Of a stretch of 41,529 bases of DNA, positions 1 to 7,959 are shown piece after piece. The notes under the pieces are model-generated. The model did not search any database. It was not told the DNA's origin and was given only the letters and a program-made list of their open reading frames with translations. The DNA comes from Flavobacteriales bacterium (lineage in GTDB: Bacteria; Bacteroidota; Bacteroidia; Flavobacteriales; Flavobacteriaceae): NCBI GenBank assembly GCA_004213995.1, contig SGZJ01000012.1, positions 1-41,529 on the forward strand. Reading direction: 5' to 3'. The stretch's first letter is position 1; every line of letters begins with the position of its first letter. A program made the translations under genes and the position numbers.

Positions 1-3000
1 ATAATAAATTATATAAAAACCTTGGTAATGGTTCTTTTGAGACTGTAGATTTAAGTAATGTTAATAGTACAACTAATAGTTTTTCTTCAATTATTATTTA
101 TGCCAATGACGATAATTACCCAGACATATATGTTGCTAACGATCATGATCAAAATAATATGTTATTAATTAATCAACAAGGAAATGGTTTTATTGATGAA
201 ACTCAGACTTACAACCTTTTAGATCCTTATGACGGGATGGGTTTAGCCACAAGTGATTACGATAATAATAATGATTTTGAAATTTTAGTTACAAACATAA
301 AAGAAAACAGTTTTTATGTAGATGAATTTATGAACAACCAGTATGTAAATAATTCAGAAAATGTAAATATATACGATACAAATTGGGCATGGGGAGCAAA
401 CTTTTCAGATTATAATCATGACGGTTTTGAAGATCTATTTATTGCAAATGGATTTTCAGTCGATGAAGAGAATGAGTTTTTTATCAATGTCTCGTCAGGA
501 TCACAATCAATACAGTCTAGAAAATTTTCAAAAATTGACCCTTTAGAAGATCAGGTTGAACTGACCAAAAGTAGGTCACTCGTTTCATTTGATTATGATA
601 ATGATGGAGATTTAGATTTATTGATATCTAATTTTGAATCAAACTTGATGCTGTATGAAAATAAAGCGGTAGACACTTACTTTAATACTCAGATACAGGG
701 AAATTGGATTAAAATTAATTTAAAAGGGACTGTGTCAAATATGGACGCTTTAGGATCTATAGTTCAAATTTACTTAGATAATGATACGCAGCAATCTAGA
801 TTATATCATGGATCTTCATATCAAAATCAGTCACTGCAGTCTGTTCATTTTGGTATTGAAAACACAGTTTCAATTGATAGTATTGCTGTTACTTGGCCAA
901 ACACGGGTAGGCAAGTTTATGAGGACTTAAGTATAAACTCTTTTATGACTATTATTGAAAATGAAGGTGTAGTTGTGAATGATAATAATACATCATCAAA
1001 AATTGAAGGTTGTACTAACATTAACTCTTGTAATTATAATCCAGAAGCAACGGTAGATGACGGTTCTTGTCAGTTTTTAGAAGCTGGATCACTAGAAGGC
1101 GAAAATAATATACAACCATTGTTGCCATATACATATTCTTACCCATCAAATGATTCTAATAACTATGTTTGGAATATAATAAACGGGACTATAATTAGTG
1201 GTCAAGGAACATCAACTGTTTCTGTAATTTGGGATGTGGCTTTGGAAGGTAGCTTGTCAGTGACCGCCTTTAATGATGAGTGTTCTACCGAGACTCAAAT
1301 GTTAAATATTACTATTGACACATCTGAAATTGATTGGACGTCTAATAATATTTCTATTGCAAGACTTTGGAATGAAATATTATTAGAGGCTATAAGAAAT
1401 GACTTTGCTAGACCTACAGTACATGCCAGAAACTTATTTCATGTTAGTGCGGCAATGTATGACGCTTGGGCTATTATAAAAGAACAAGGTTCTACATATT
1501 TAATTGGTCAAAGTGTAAATGATTTTAATGTTGATTTTCAAGACTTTAATAATAATTTTTCTGAGGAGGAAAACATGATTGCAGCAATTAGTTATTCTGC
1601 CCATAGGTTAATTACTCATCGCTTTTCTGATTCTCCTAACTCTGAATATATTATTAATTTGGCAGATTTTTATATGAGTTTACTAGAACTTGATATAGAA
1701 AATTATGAAACCTCAAACAACACACAAGATCCAATTCATTTAGGTAATTTTATTGCAGAAAATTATATAGAATATGGATTAGAGGATGGTTCAATGGAGA
1801 GTCTTAATTATGAAAATCAGTATTATGAGCCAGTAAATGATCCGTTATCTCCAATATTAAGTGGAAATGAAAATATTATTGACCCTAACAGATGGCAGCC
1901 TTTAACTTTGAGTGTTTTTATTGACCAAAGTGGACAAGTAATCGATGAAAATACACCTCCTTTTCTTGGTGCTGAATGGGGGAATGTTTACCCTTTTGGT
2001 TTAAATGAGAGTGATTTAAGTACTTTTTCAAGAGATGATGATCCATACAATGTTTATCATGACCCCGGACCACCCCCTTTTTTGAATAATTCTGATGAAG
2101 AAAATTTTGATTTTGTAAATGCATTTTCTATGGTTCCTATATGGGGTTCACATCTTTCTTCTGAAAATGATGTTTTATGGGATATTTCTCCAAGATCAAT
2201 TGGTAATTTTAATTTAAATAACTTTCCGACATCTGTTTCAGATTATACTAATTTTTATAATTATTATTCTGGAGGAGATGTTAGTACCGGCCATGAATTA
2301 AATCCTTTTACAAATCTTCCATATAATCCTCAATTTGTTTTAAGAGGAGATTACACTAGAGTTTTAGCTGAATTTTGGGCAGATGGACCAGAATCGGAAA
2401 CACCTCCAGGACATTGGTTTGTATTATTAAATAAGGTCAGTGACGATCCTTTATTAATTAAAAAGTTTAAAGGAGAAGGAGAGATATTATCAAATTTAGA
2501 ATGGGATATTAAATCATATTTTATATTGGGTGGAACAATGCACGATGCTGCTGTTTCAGTCTGGGGGATTAAAGGTTGGTATGATTATGTAAGACCAATA
2601 TCCATTATAAGATATCTTTCAGCTTTAGGCCAGAGTTCTGATTCTTCGTTAGCTAATTATCATCCTCAAGGTTTTCCTATCATTGAGAACTATATAGAAA
2701 CAGTAGATGATGGAGATTTTTTAGCTGGTGAAAACAATGAAAATTTAGGTAAAATTAAATTATATACATGGAGAGGGCATGATTATATTGACGATGTGGA
2801 ATTAGATCAAGCTAGTGTAGGGTGGGTTTTAGCTGAGGATTGGTGGCCATATCAAAGGCCAACATTTGTAACTCCTAATTTTGCAGGATATGTTTCTGGA
2901 CATTCAACATTTTCCAGATCTGCTGCAGAAGTTTTAACTATGTTTACTGGCAGTCCATATTTTCCTGGAGGTATAGGAAAATTTTTTGCAACTAAAGATG

Positions 3001-3455
3001 AGTTTTTAGTTTTTGAACAGGGCCCAAGTGAAGATATAGAGCTTCAATGGGCTACATATAGAGATGCTGCAGACCAATGTAGTTTATCAAGGATTTGGGG
3101 AGGAATACATCCGTATATTGATGATATTCCAGGTAGGCTTATAGGAAATACAATTGGTAATGATAGTTTTGAGTTCGGAGAAAGTTATTTTTCTGACAAT
3201 CTATCAAATTCTTATTTTAATGAGAATTCTCTTAAATTAAAATCAAACCCTATTAACTCGAACGAACAAATTCAAATATTAAATACTTTGGGAATTGAGA
3301 GTTTTTCGTTACATAATTTGTTAGGGCAAAAAATTGATGTACAATCAAGTTATAATTCTTCATCACAATCAACTATTTTAAATCATGACTATCTCCCCCC
3401 TGGATTATATATTTTAAATACTATTGATTACAGTTGGAAAATAATCGTACAGTAA
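1..3455 (+). CDS. Secreted FG-GAP/VCBS - ASPIC/UnbV - vanadium haloperoxidase-like fusion with T9SS signal (5' partial)
   Basis: The frame is open to the left edge (first whole codon at position 3), so the start lies outside the window; residue numbers here count from the internal Met at 159. Calcium-binding type FG-GAP/VCBS loops are seen near residues 33, 84 and 145 (DYDNDGDLD). An ASPIC/UnbV-type domain follows at about 195-270, then a short Cys-containing module at about 283-305 and a PKD-like stretch to about 394. Residues 400-1015 form a vanadium-dependent haloperoxidase/PAP2-like domain with the three expected motifs: K805...R812-P813, S913-G914-H915, and S977-R978...H984. The last 70 residues look like a T9SS type A sorting domain (LHNLLGQKI, then LPPGLYIL), so the protein is probably exported to the cell surface or medium. 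Halide oxidation or phosphatase activity cannot be told apart from sequence. The usual Pro before SGH is Val here, which as far as I recall is common in Bacteroidota members. Confidence 0.9.
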   Translation, partial: NKLYKNLGNGSFETVDLSNVNSTTNSFSSIIIYANDDNYPDIYVANDHDQNNMLLINQQGNGFIDETQTYNLLDPYDGMGLATSDYDNNNDFEILVTNIKENSFYVDEFMNNQYVNNSENVNIYDTNWAWGANFSDYNHDGFEDLFIANGFSVDEENEFFINVSSGSQSIQSRKFSKIDPLEDQVELTKSRSLVSFDYDNDGDLDLLISNFESNLMLYENKAVDTYFNTQIQGNWIKINLKGTVSNMDALGSIVQIYLDNDTQQSRLYHGSSYQNQSLQSVHFGIENTVSIDSIAVTWPNTGRQVYEDLSINSFMTIIENEGVVVNDNNTSSKIEGCTNINSCNYNPEATVDDGSCQFLEAGSLEGENNIQPLLPYTYSYPSNDSNNYVWNIINGTIISGQGTSTVSVIWDVALEGSLSVTAFNDECSTETQMLNITIDTSEIDWTSNNISIARLWNEILLEAIRNDFARPTVHARNLFHVSAAMYDAWAIIKEQGSTYLIGQSVNDFNVDFQDFNNNFSEEENMIAAISYSAHRLITHRFSDSPNSEYIINLADFYMSLLELDIENYETSNNTQDPIHLGNFIAENYIEYGLEDGSMESLNYENQYYEPVNDPLSPILSGNENIIDPNRWQPLTLSVFIDQSGQVIDENTPPFLGAEWGNVYPFGLNESDLSTFSRDDDPYNVYHDPGPPPFLNNSDEENFDFVNAFSMVPIWGSHLSSENDVLWDISPRSIGNFNLNNFPTSVSDYTNFYNYYSGGDVSTGHELNPFTNLPYNPQFVLRGDYTRVLAEFWADGPESETPPGHWFVLLNKVSDDPLLIKKFKGEGEILSNLEWDIKSYFILGGTMHDAAVSVWGIKGWYDYVRPISIIRYLSALGQSSDSSLANYHPQGFPIIENYIETVDDGDFLAGENNENLGKIKLYTWRGHDYIDDVELDQASVGWVLAEDWWPYQRPTFVTPNFAGYVSGHSTFSRSAAEVLTMFTGSPYFPGGIGKFFATKDEFLVFEQGPSEDIELQWATYRDAADQCSLSRIWGGIHPYIDDIPGRLIGNTIGNDSFEFGESYFSDNLSNSYFNENSLKLKSNPINSNEQIQILNTLGIESFSLHNLLGQKIDVQSSYNSSSQSTILNHDYLPPGLYILNTIDYSWKIIVQ

Positions 3456-3458
3456 ATT

Positions 3459-3959
3459 ATGATTGAAACTAAACGATTATTAATAAGAAAATTTGAATCC
3501 AAAGACTTTAAACAACTTTACAACTTGGACTCAAATCCCTTAGTGCATAAATATCTTTATAATTCTCCAATGAAATCATATGCCGAAGCTAAGGAATATA
3601 TTCAAGCTCAGTTAAACCAATATGAAAATTATGGAGTGGGTAGACTAGCTGTTTTAGATAAAAAAAATAATTTTATAGGATGGGCAGGGCTAAAGTTTAG
3701 TGATTCAATGATTAACAACAAAACGAATTTTTATGACTTAGGGTATAGACTAAAACCAAACCAATGGGGTAAAGGAATAGCTACTGAAGCATCAAAAGCC
3801 ATATTAGATTATTATAAAAATCTTAAAAATATTTGTGGCATAGCATCAGTTGAAAATATAGCTTCAAATAAGGTCTTAATTAAAAGTGGTCTTATTTATG
3901 TAAACAAATTTATTGATCCAATTAACGGAAAGTTTAATAATTGGTATGAGTTTAATTAA
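3459..3959 (+). CDS. GNAT family N-acetyltransferase (RimJ/RimL type)
   Basis: This 166-residue protein has the Acetyltransf_3/RimJ-like pattern: an N-terminal ETKRLLIR strand, a motif A acetyl-CoA pyrophosphate loop at about 102-110 (QWGKGIATE), and a C-terminal VENIASNKVLIKSG segment typical of the fold. It would transfer an acetyl group from acetyl-CoA to an amine, either a protein N-terminus or a small molecule; the substrate is not predictable. The start lies 3 nt after the stop of the haloperoxidase-like gene, so the two are probably co-transcribed, although no functional link is evident. Confidence 0.85.
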   Translation: MIETKRLLIRKFESKDFKQLYNLDSNPLVHKYLYNSPMKSYAEAKEYIQAQLNQYENYGVGRLAVLDKKNNFIGWAGLKFSDSMINNKTNFYDLGYRLKPNQWGKGIATEASKAILDYYKNLKNICGIASVENIASNKVLIKSGLIYVNKFIDPINGKFNNWYEFN

Positions 3960-3974
3960 TAGTAAATTTGATTT

Positions 3975-4005
3975 TTTGTTAGTTTTAAAATTATCACTAG
4001 TTTCG
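3975..4005 (+). promoter_or_regulatory. Candidate promoter for the secreted repeat protein at 4025
   Basis: TTTG at 3975-3978 is followed after 19 nt by TAGTTTCG at 3998-4005, one mismatch from the Bacteroidota TAnnTTTG -7 box. The predicted transcription start is near 4011, leaving a short leader before the ATG. Confidence 0.45.
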
Positions 4006-4024
4006 CTCAACTAAATTCAATATC

Positions 4025-4711
4025 ATGAAACATTTTTTATTTATCCTAACTTTTTCAGTTGCTTATTCAACATATTCACAGTCTGAAAAGTCCATGCTCA
4101 CTCATTATAAAGAATATTATAATCAAATGAGAACTCAAGGAGATGTTCAAGGGGTTATTAACGCATTAACACACCTTAATATTTTATCTCCTAGTCAGGC
4201 AAGAAAAGATACCTTAGCTGTTTTGTACATGAACGAGGGTAAACACGTACAAGCTTTAAACACCATTGGAATTGAAAGCAATGAAAATGATTCTGACATG
4301 GCTGTAGAAGTGAAAGCTATTTCACTACAAGTTTTAAATCAAATCGAAAGATCAGTTGAACATTACGAAGAGCTTTATAAAAGAAAGCCTAATCCGCTTG
4401 TTGCATATGAGTTGGCAGATTTAAAGATTCAACTTGATGACTTATTAGGTGCGACTAAGCATATAACTTTTGGAGTTGCTAATTCTAAAAGTGATGTTAT
4501 GAGGACATATTATGAATCTCAATCTCAATATCAAGTTCCGATGAAAGCTGCATTTATTTATTTGAAAGGTCTTGTTCGTTTTAAAGAAAATAAAACATTA
4601 AATATTGATGCTGCAATTGAAATTATGGATGAAGCTCTAGCAATTGCTCCAAACTTTAATTTAGCTCAGATTAGTAAAGATGCTTTGCTTTCTCAAAAAA
4701 CTACTCAGTAA
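4025..4711 (+). CDS. Secreted TPR-like protein
   Basis: The 228-residue product starts with a clear signal peptide (MKHFLFILTFSVAYSTYSQS, cleavage near residue 19). The rest is helical and TPR-like, with recurring EGKHVQALNTIG-type and LAIAPNFNLAQ-type pairs, so a periplasmic or surface scaffold for protein-protein contacts is likely. It has its own candidate promoter and is not tightly linked to the GNAT gene (65-nt gap). Its 3' end overlaps the oppositely oriented lipoprotein gene by 11 nt. No specific partner or pathway can be assigned. Confidence 0.8.
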   Translation: MKHFLFILTFSVAYSTYSQSEKSMLTHYKEYYNQMRTQGDVQGVINALTHLNILSPSQARKDTLAVLYMNEGKHVQALNTIGIESNENDSDMAVEVKAISLQVLNQIERSVEHYEELYKRKPNPLVAYELADLKIQLDDLLGATKHITFGVANSKSDVMRTYYESQSQYQVPMKAAFIYLKGLVRFKENKTLNIDAAIEIMDEALAIAPNFNLAQISKDALLSQKTTQ

Positions 4712-5192
4712 TTTTTTGTAGTTCTTTTTCAATGGTTTTATTTATTTGATAAATAAGATTGTAATAAGATTCAATAGATTTATTAGTTATTATAACCTTT
4801 TTTTTTGTTTCAAATTGAGTTTTTGATAATACAGATTCTAATTCTAAAATATTTGTTTCTAAAACAACAATTCTTGATGATATAGAAGGTGTATTTAATT
4901 TCTTTGGAAGTGTTTTTTTTAATTCTGTTATAAATTCCTTTAAGTAATTATCTGTTTCCATGAAAGCGGTATAATTTTCAGATTTCAAGCCATTTATAAT
5001 ACTTTGTAGTTCTGGTAAACTTGACCACTTTTGTGTTATATTTTGAGCTTCAAAACTTAAACTTTGAGGATTAATTTTGGCACTAATATTAATTGAATTT
5101 TCCAGTGTGTTATTTTCAGAAGATCTATCTGTAATATTAATTGAATTATTACAGCCTTGAAGTAAAATAATCAATAATAAATATCTCATCAT
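4701..5192 (-). CDS. Uncharacterised lipoprotein
   Basis: A 163-residue protein with a lipoprotein signal peptide (MMRYLLLIILLQGC, lipidated Cys14). The mature part is rich in Asn/Ser at first and then becomes helical, with a probable coiled coil over about 95-160 (leucine- and glutamate-rich, ending KTIEKELQKI). I recognise no family. It begins 2 nt after the TMEM164/YwaF-like gene ends, so the two are probably translated from one message; that membrane protein is its most likely functional partner. The 3' end overlaps the convergent TPR-like gene. Confidence 0.75.
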   Translation of the reverse strand: MMRYLLLIILLQGCNNSINITDRSSENNTLENSINISAKINPQSLSFEAQNITQKWSSLPELQSIINGLKSENYTAFMETDNYLKEFITELKKTLPKKLNTPSISSRIVVLETNILELESVLSKTQFETKKKVIITNKSIESYYNLIYQINKTIEKELQKITE

Positions 5193-5194
5193 TT

Positions 5195-5902
5195 CTATTT
5201 TCTTGGCTTAAATATTATATAAAAAATTAGTAATAATATTAATAGTATTATTTCAAAACCAAATACATAGTCAGGTAAACCTAAAATAGTATTTTCACCT
5301 GTGCCTAAAATTAGAGGATTTTTTACAATTGGAGGCTTGGCAACATATAGGTAGTTAGATCCAAGGGCGGCATTGACGGGCATAACAATAGCTAATAATA
5401 TATTGATGCCAGCAAATGTTTTTAACCAAGAATACTTTCTTAATTGCAATTTCATTCGAAACATGATTGCTATTGGGATTACTATTATTGATGCATGCTT
5501 AAAGTAAAACATTATATAATAAAAATAATTACCATCATATAGCGTAATTTGAGGAGTAAGTATAGAAATAAACCCTCCTATGATTCCACAGTAAAATAAA
5601 AATTCAAATAAAAGCTGTTTTTTCTTTACAAAGAAAATTATGCAGCATATTATTGCAGAAACATCACAAAGATGTAATGGAAGATCTTCTATTAGTGTCC
5701 AAGACCCACTGGACAAAAGAATGATTTCATGTGTTAATGTCATGCTAATTATCACCAGAGCACTAGCTTTAAAAAATAATCCTAAATTTTCATTATTAAT
5801 TTTGGATAAAATGTAAAAATAGAGTAGAACTAAAATTGTGGTAATAGAGGCATTTCTAATCCATTCTTCAGAAAAAAAATCAATTGCAAAGGTAGAGTCC
5901 AT
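5195..5902 (-). CDS. TIGR02206/YwaF-like (TMEM164-related) integral membrane protein
   Basis: A 235-residue polytopic protein with about 6-7 membrane segments. It carries the family marks: LPLHLC at residues 74-79, a conserved His at 136 in a FKHAS context, and NYLYVAKPP at 183-191. The family is related to human TMEM164, where I recall a Cys/His pair being implicated in phospholipid acyl transfer; extending that to this protein is inference. The gene sits third in a minus-strand group after GAPDH and a small membrane protein (47-nt gap), and is followed almost without gap by a lipoprotein gene. Confidence 0.8.
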   Translation of the reverse strand: MDSTFAIDFFSEEWIRNASITTILVLLYFYILSKINNENLGLFFKASALVIISMTLTHEIILLSSGSWTLIEDLPLHLCDVSAIICCIIFFVKKKQLLFEFLFYCGIIGGFISILTPQITLYDGNYFYYIMFYFKHASIIVIPIAIMFRMKLQLRKYSWLKTFAGINILLAIVMPVNAALGSNYLYVAKPPIVKNPLILGTGENTILGLPDYVFGFEIILLILLLIFYIIFKPRK

Positions 5903-5949
5903 AAAAAAACTATTTTTTCCTAATATATAAAAAAATATTTGACCCCAAG

Positions 5950-6210
5950 TTATTCAATACACAGATAAACAACAAATAAGATTAAGTAAATTATTAAATA
6001 AAAACTATAATATTTTCTTAGTTTTAAATATTTGTGATTTTCAGGGTAGATGTTAAAAATTAAACCTTTAATTTCTTTAATAAATAATGGTTTGATATTT
6101 ATTTTCCAATCATCAGTTTTGTAAACAATTTTTCTGAATTTACTTCTAAAATACGTGCTTGGTGCACCCCAGATAAATAATGTGATTAAAATTATAGTTT
6201 TAAAACTCAT
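5950..6210 (-). CDS. Small conserved-looking membrane protein downstream of GAPDH
   Basis: An 86-residue basic protein with a hydrophobic N-terminus (residues 4-15), a soluble middle that has a DDWKINIKPLF segment, and a C-terminal membrane helix (about 67-84). The start overlaps the GAPDH stop by one base (TAATG), the classic arrangement for translational coupling. I do not recognise a named family. Confidence 0.7.
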   Translation of the reverse strand: MSFKTIILITLFIWGAPSTYFRSKFRKIVYKTDDWKINIKPLFIKEIKGLIFNIYPENHKYLKLRKYYSFYLIIYLILFVVYLCIE

Positions 6211-7646
6211 TAGTAATAGGTATATCTTCTTACATCTGAAATATATTTAGCTAAACGAATTACTTGATGGGTGTATCCATATTCATTGTCATACCAAACA
6301 TATAAAACAACTGTTTCATTATCTGTAATTGTAGCTTCACTATCAAAAATAGATGGAGCTGTTGTACCAACTATATCAGAAGAGACTAATTCTTTATTAA
6401 TTGAATATTTAATTTGCTCAACCAAATTCCCATCAAGAGCATGTTTTTTCATGATTGAATTAAACCTTTCTTTAGTCGTTGATTTGTGTAACTGTAAATT
6501 CAAAATTGCTAAAGATCCGTTTGGTACAGGAACTCTAACAGCATTAGAGGTTAATTTCCCCTTGAGTATTGGTAATGCTTTAGATACTGCTTTTGCTGCA
6601 CCTGTTTCAGTAATAACCATATTTAGTGCAGCTGCTCTTCCTCTTCTGTGTTTGCTGTGCATGTTGTCAACTAAATTTTGATCATTTGTATAAGCATGAA
6701 TAGTTTCAATATGCCCTTTTTTTATTCCAAATTCATCTTCGATCACCTTTAAAACTGGAGTTATAGCATTAGTAGTACAAGATGCAGCTGAATATATATT
6801 ATTTAGCTCAGGTTTATGATTTTTATGATTTACACCATGAACAATATTAGGAATTCCTTTTCCAGGTGCAGTTAATAAAACCTTACTGGCTCCATTTGAT
6901 GTTAAATGTCTATTTAATTCATCAAAATCTCTAAAAGCACCTGTATTATCAATTACTAATGCGTCATTAATTTGATATTTTGTGTAATCTATATCCTCAG
7001 GTTTTGAAGCAGAAATCATATAAACTGTAGTTCCGTTAATTATTAGTGCCTTTTTCTCTGTATTAATTTCCACAGTTCCTAAAAAATTTCCGTGTACAGA
7101 ATCTATCCTTAACAGTGATGCTCTTTTTTCTAAGACAGATTGATTTATTTCACCTCTTGTTACAATTGCTCTTAGGCGTAGTTGAGATCCTGCTCCAATT
7201 TGAACCATTAACTCTCTGGTTAATAATCTTCCAATTCTACCAAACCCATAAAGAATGACGTCTTTGGGTGTTTGAGTCTTTGTATTTTGTATGTCTGAAA
7301 ACTGATTATGAATAAATGTTTTTTTATCAGTATTTTCTTCTAAATGACACTCATAAACTAACTTTCCTATATCTAATTTAGAGGGTGGTAAATCTAAATT
7401 ACTTATGTGTTGAGAAATTTCTAAAATATCGGTAATTGAGATAGGTTTGTTTACAAACTTCTTGCTGTAAGAAACTAAATTTAATACTTCGCTAGCTCTT
7501 TTATCAATCAAAGAGTTTCTAAATAAAACTAACTCTATCGATTTGTCATACCACAAATCGTGAACAATGTTAATAAACTCTGTAGTCGTTTTTCTGATTT
7601 CTGACTCGTTATAGAGTTCATTTTCATAATTAATTTTTCTAGACAT
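6210..7646 (-). CDS. gap: Glyceraldehyde-3-phosphate dehydrogenase, long Bacteroidota form
   Basis: Oxidises glyceraldehyde 3-phosphate to 1,3-bisphosphoglycerate (or the reverse) in central carbon metabolism. The Rossmann motif GFGRIG is at 134-139, the catalytic Cys290 sits in SAASCTTN, His317 is the partner base in IETIHAYTNDQN, and the C-terminal VWYDNEYGY is intact. At 478 residues it is about 130-140 longer than classical GAPDH because of a helical N-terminal extension before the nucleotide-binding domain, known for one of the two GAPDH types in Flavobacteriia. Cofactor and direction of use cannot be read reliably; a gluconeogenic role is possible. It heads a minus-strand group, and a perfect palindrome lies on its likely promoter. 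Confidence 0.95.
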   Translation of the reverse strand: MSRKINYENELYNESEIRKTTTEFINIVHDLWYDKSIELVLFRNSLIDKRASEVLNLVSYSKKFVNKPISITDILEISQHISNLDLPPSKLDIGKLVYECHLEENTDKKTFIHNQFSDIQNTKTQTPKDVILYGFGRIGRLLTRELMVQIGAGSQLRLRAIVTRGEINQSVLEKRASLLRIDSVHGNFLGTVEINTEKKALIINGTTVYMISASKPEDIDYTKYQINDALVIDNTGAFRDFDELNRHLTSNGASKVLLTAPGKGIPNIVHGVNHKNHKPELNNIYSAASCTTNAITPVLKVIEDEFGIKKGHIETIHAYTNDQNLVDNMHSKHRRGRAAALNMVITETGAAKAVSKALPILKGKLTSNAVRVPVPNGSLAILNLQLHKSTTKERFNSIMKKHALDGNLVEQIKYSINKELVSSDIVGTTAPSIFDSEATITDNETVVLYVWYDNEYGYTHQVIRLAKYISDVRRYTYY

Positions 7647-7666
7647 ACTGTATTTTAGTTATGTAG

Positions 7667-7698
7667 TAAAAGTATTTATTTTTCAGCTATTAAACGAA
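7667..7698 (-). promoter_or_regulatory. Candidate GAPDH promoter
   Basis: On the minus strand TTCG (7698-7695) is followed after 20 nt by TACTTTTA (7674-7667), one mismatch from TAnnTTTG, and then 20 nt to the GAPDH ATG. The -33 element would lie inside the palindrome at 7693-7710, a layout that would suit repression. Confidence 0.4.
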
Positions 7699-7710
7699 AT
7701 CGATTTCGTT
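7693..7710. promoter_or_regulatory. Perfect 18-bp palindrome, probable operator upstream of GAPDH
   Basis: AACGAAATCGATTTCGTT reads the same on both strands with no mismatch and no spacer. Its position 47-64 nt upstream of the GAPDH start, and its even centre with a CG step (AATCGATT), resemble operators of LacI/GalR-family regulators. The regulator is not in this window. Confidence 0.55.
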
Positions 7711-7757
7711 ATTTTATTCACAATTAAGTATTATTTTGAGGGAGATTGTAAATAAAA

Positions 7758-7784
7758 AAACCCTGTCTAAATAAGACAGGGTTT
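7758..7784 (-). terminator. Intrinsic terminator of tRNA-Phe
   Basis: An 11-bp perfect stem (7758-7768 with 7774-7784, core CCCTGTCT/AGACAGGG) closes a 5-nt loop. Read on the minus strand it is followed by a T-run, 12 nt after the tRNA 3' end. It also separates the tRNA from the GAPDH promoter. Confidence 0.85.
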
Positions 7785-7795
7785 GATTTGTAATG

Positions 7796-7868
7796 TGGTA
7801 CCTCCAGGAATCGAACCAGGGACACATGGATTTTCAGTCCATTGCTCTACCAACTGAGCTAAGGTACC
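7796..7868 (-). tRNA. tRNA-Phe (anticodon GAA)
   Basis: A 73-nt cloverleaf on the minus strand: acceptor GGTACCT/AGGTACC with discriminator A, a D-arm GCTCAGTTGGTAGAGC, anticodon stem-loop GGACTGAAAATCC, and TPsiC arm GGTTCGATTCC. The anticodon GAA decodes Phe. The 3' CCA is not encoded (ACAT follows), so it must be added after transcription. Confidence 0.97.
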
Positions 7869-7880
7869 ATACAAGGTGTG

Positions 7881-7912
7881 CAAATATAGATTCATTTTTA
7901 TTATTCGCCAAA
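7881..7912 (-). promoter_or_regulatory. tRNA-Phe promoter
   Basis: On the minus strand TTTG (7912-7909), a 20-nt spacer and TATATTTG (7888-7881) match the Bacteroidota consensus exactly. Transcription would start near 7874, just before the tRNA. The same TATATTTGC box recurs in both rRNA promoters at the right end of the window. Confidence 0.75.
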
Positions 7913-7936
7913 ATAAATTCGTAAAATTCCTTTTTG

Positions 7937-7944
7937 TAAATTTG
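7937..7944 (+). promoter_or_regulatory. Candidate -7 box for coaX
   Basis: TAAATTTG matches TAnnTTTG and lies 15 nt before the preferred coaX ATG. I see no convincing -33 TTTG at the right distance, so this is a weaker call. If used, transcription would start only about 10 nt before the ATG and would exclude the longer reading frame start at 7876. Confidence 0.4.
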
Positions 7945-7959
7945 TATCAATATTTTATT

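Noticed and set aside
1918-2124. Minus-strand frame of 68 codons within the haloperoxidase-like gene
   Set aside because: Histidine- and glutamine-rich shadow of the real gene, with no start signal.
6271-6681. 136-codon plus-strand frame inside the GAPDH gene
   Set aside because: It is antisense to a conserved coding sequence and has no promoter or recognisable domain.
7876-7959. Longer CoaX start adding 28 residues
   Set aside because: It begins in the tRNA promoter region, and the conserved family N-terminus (MNLTLDIGNT) begins at 7960.
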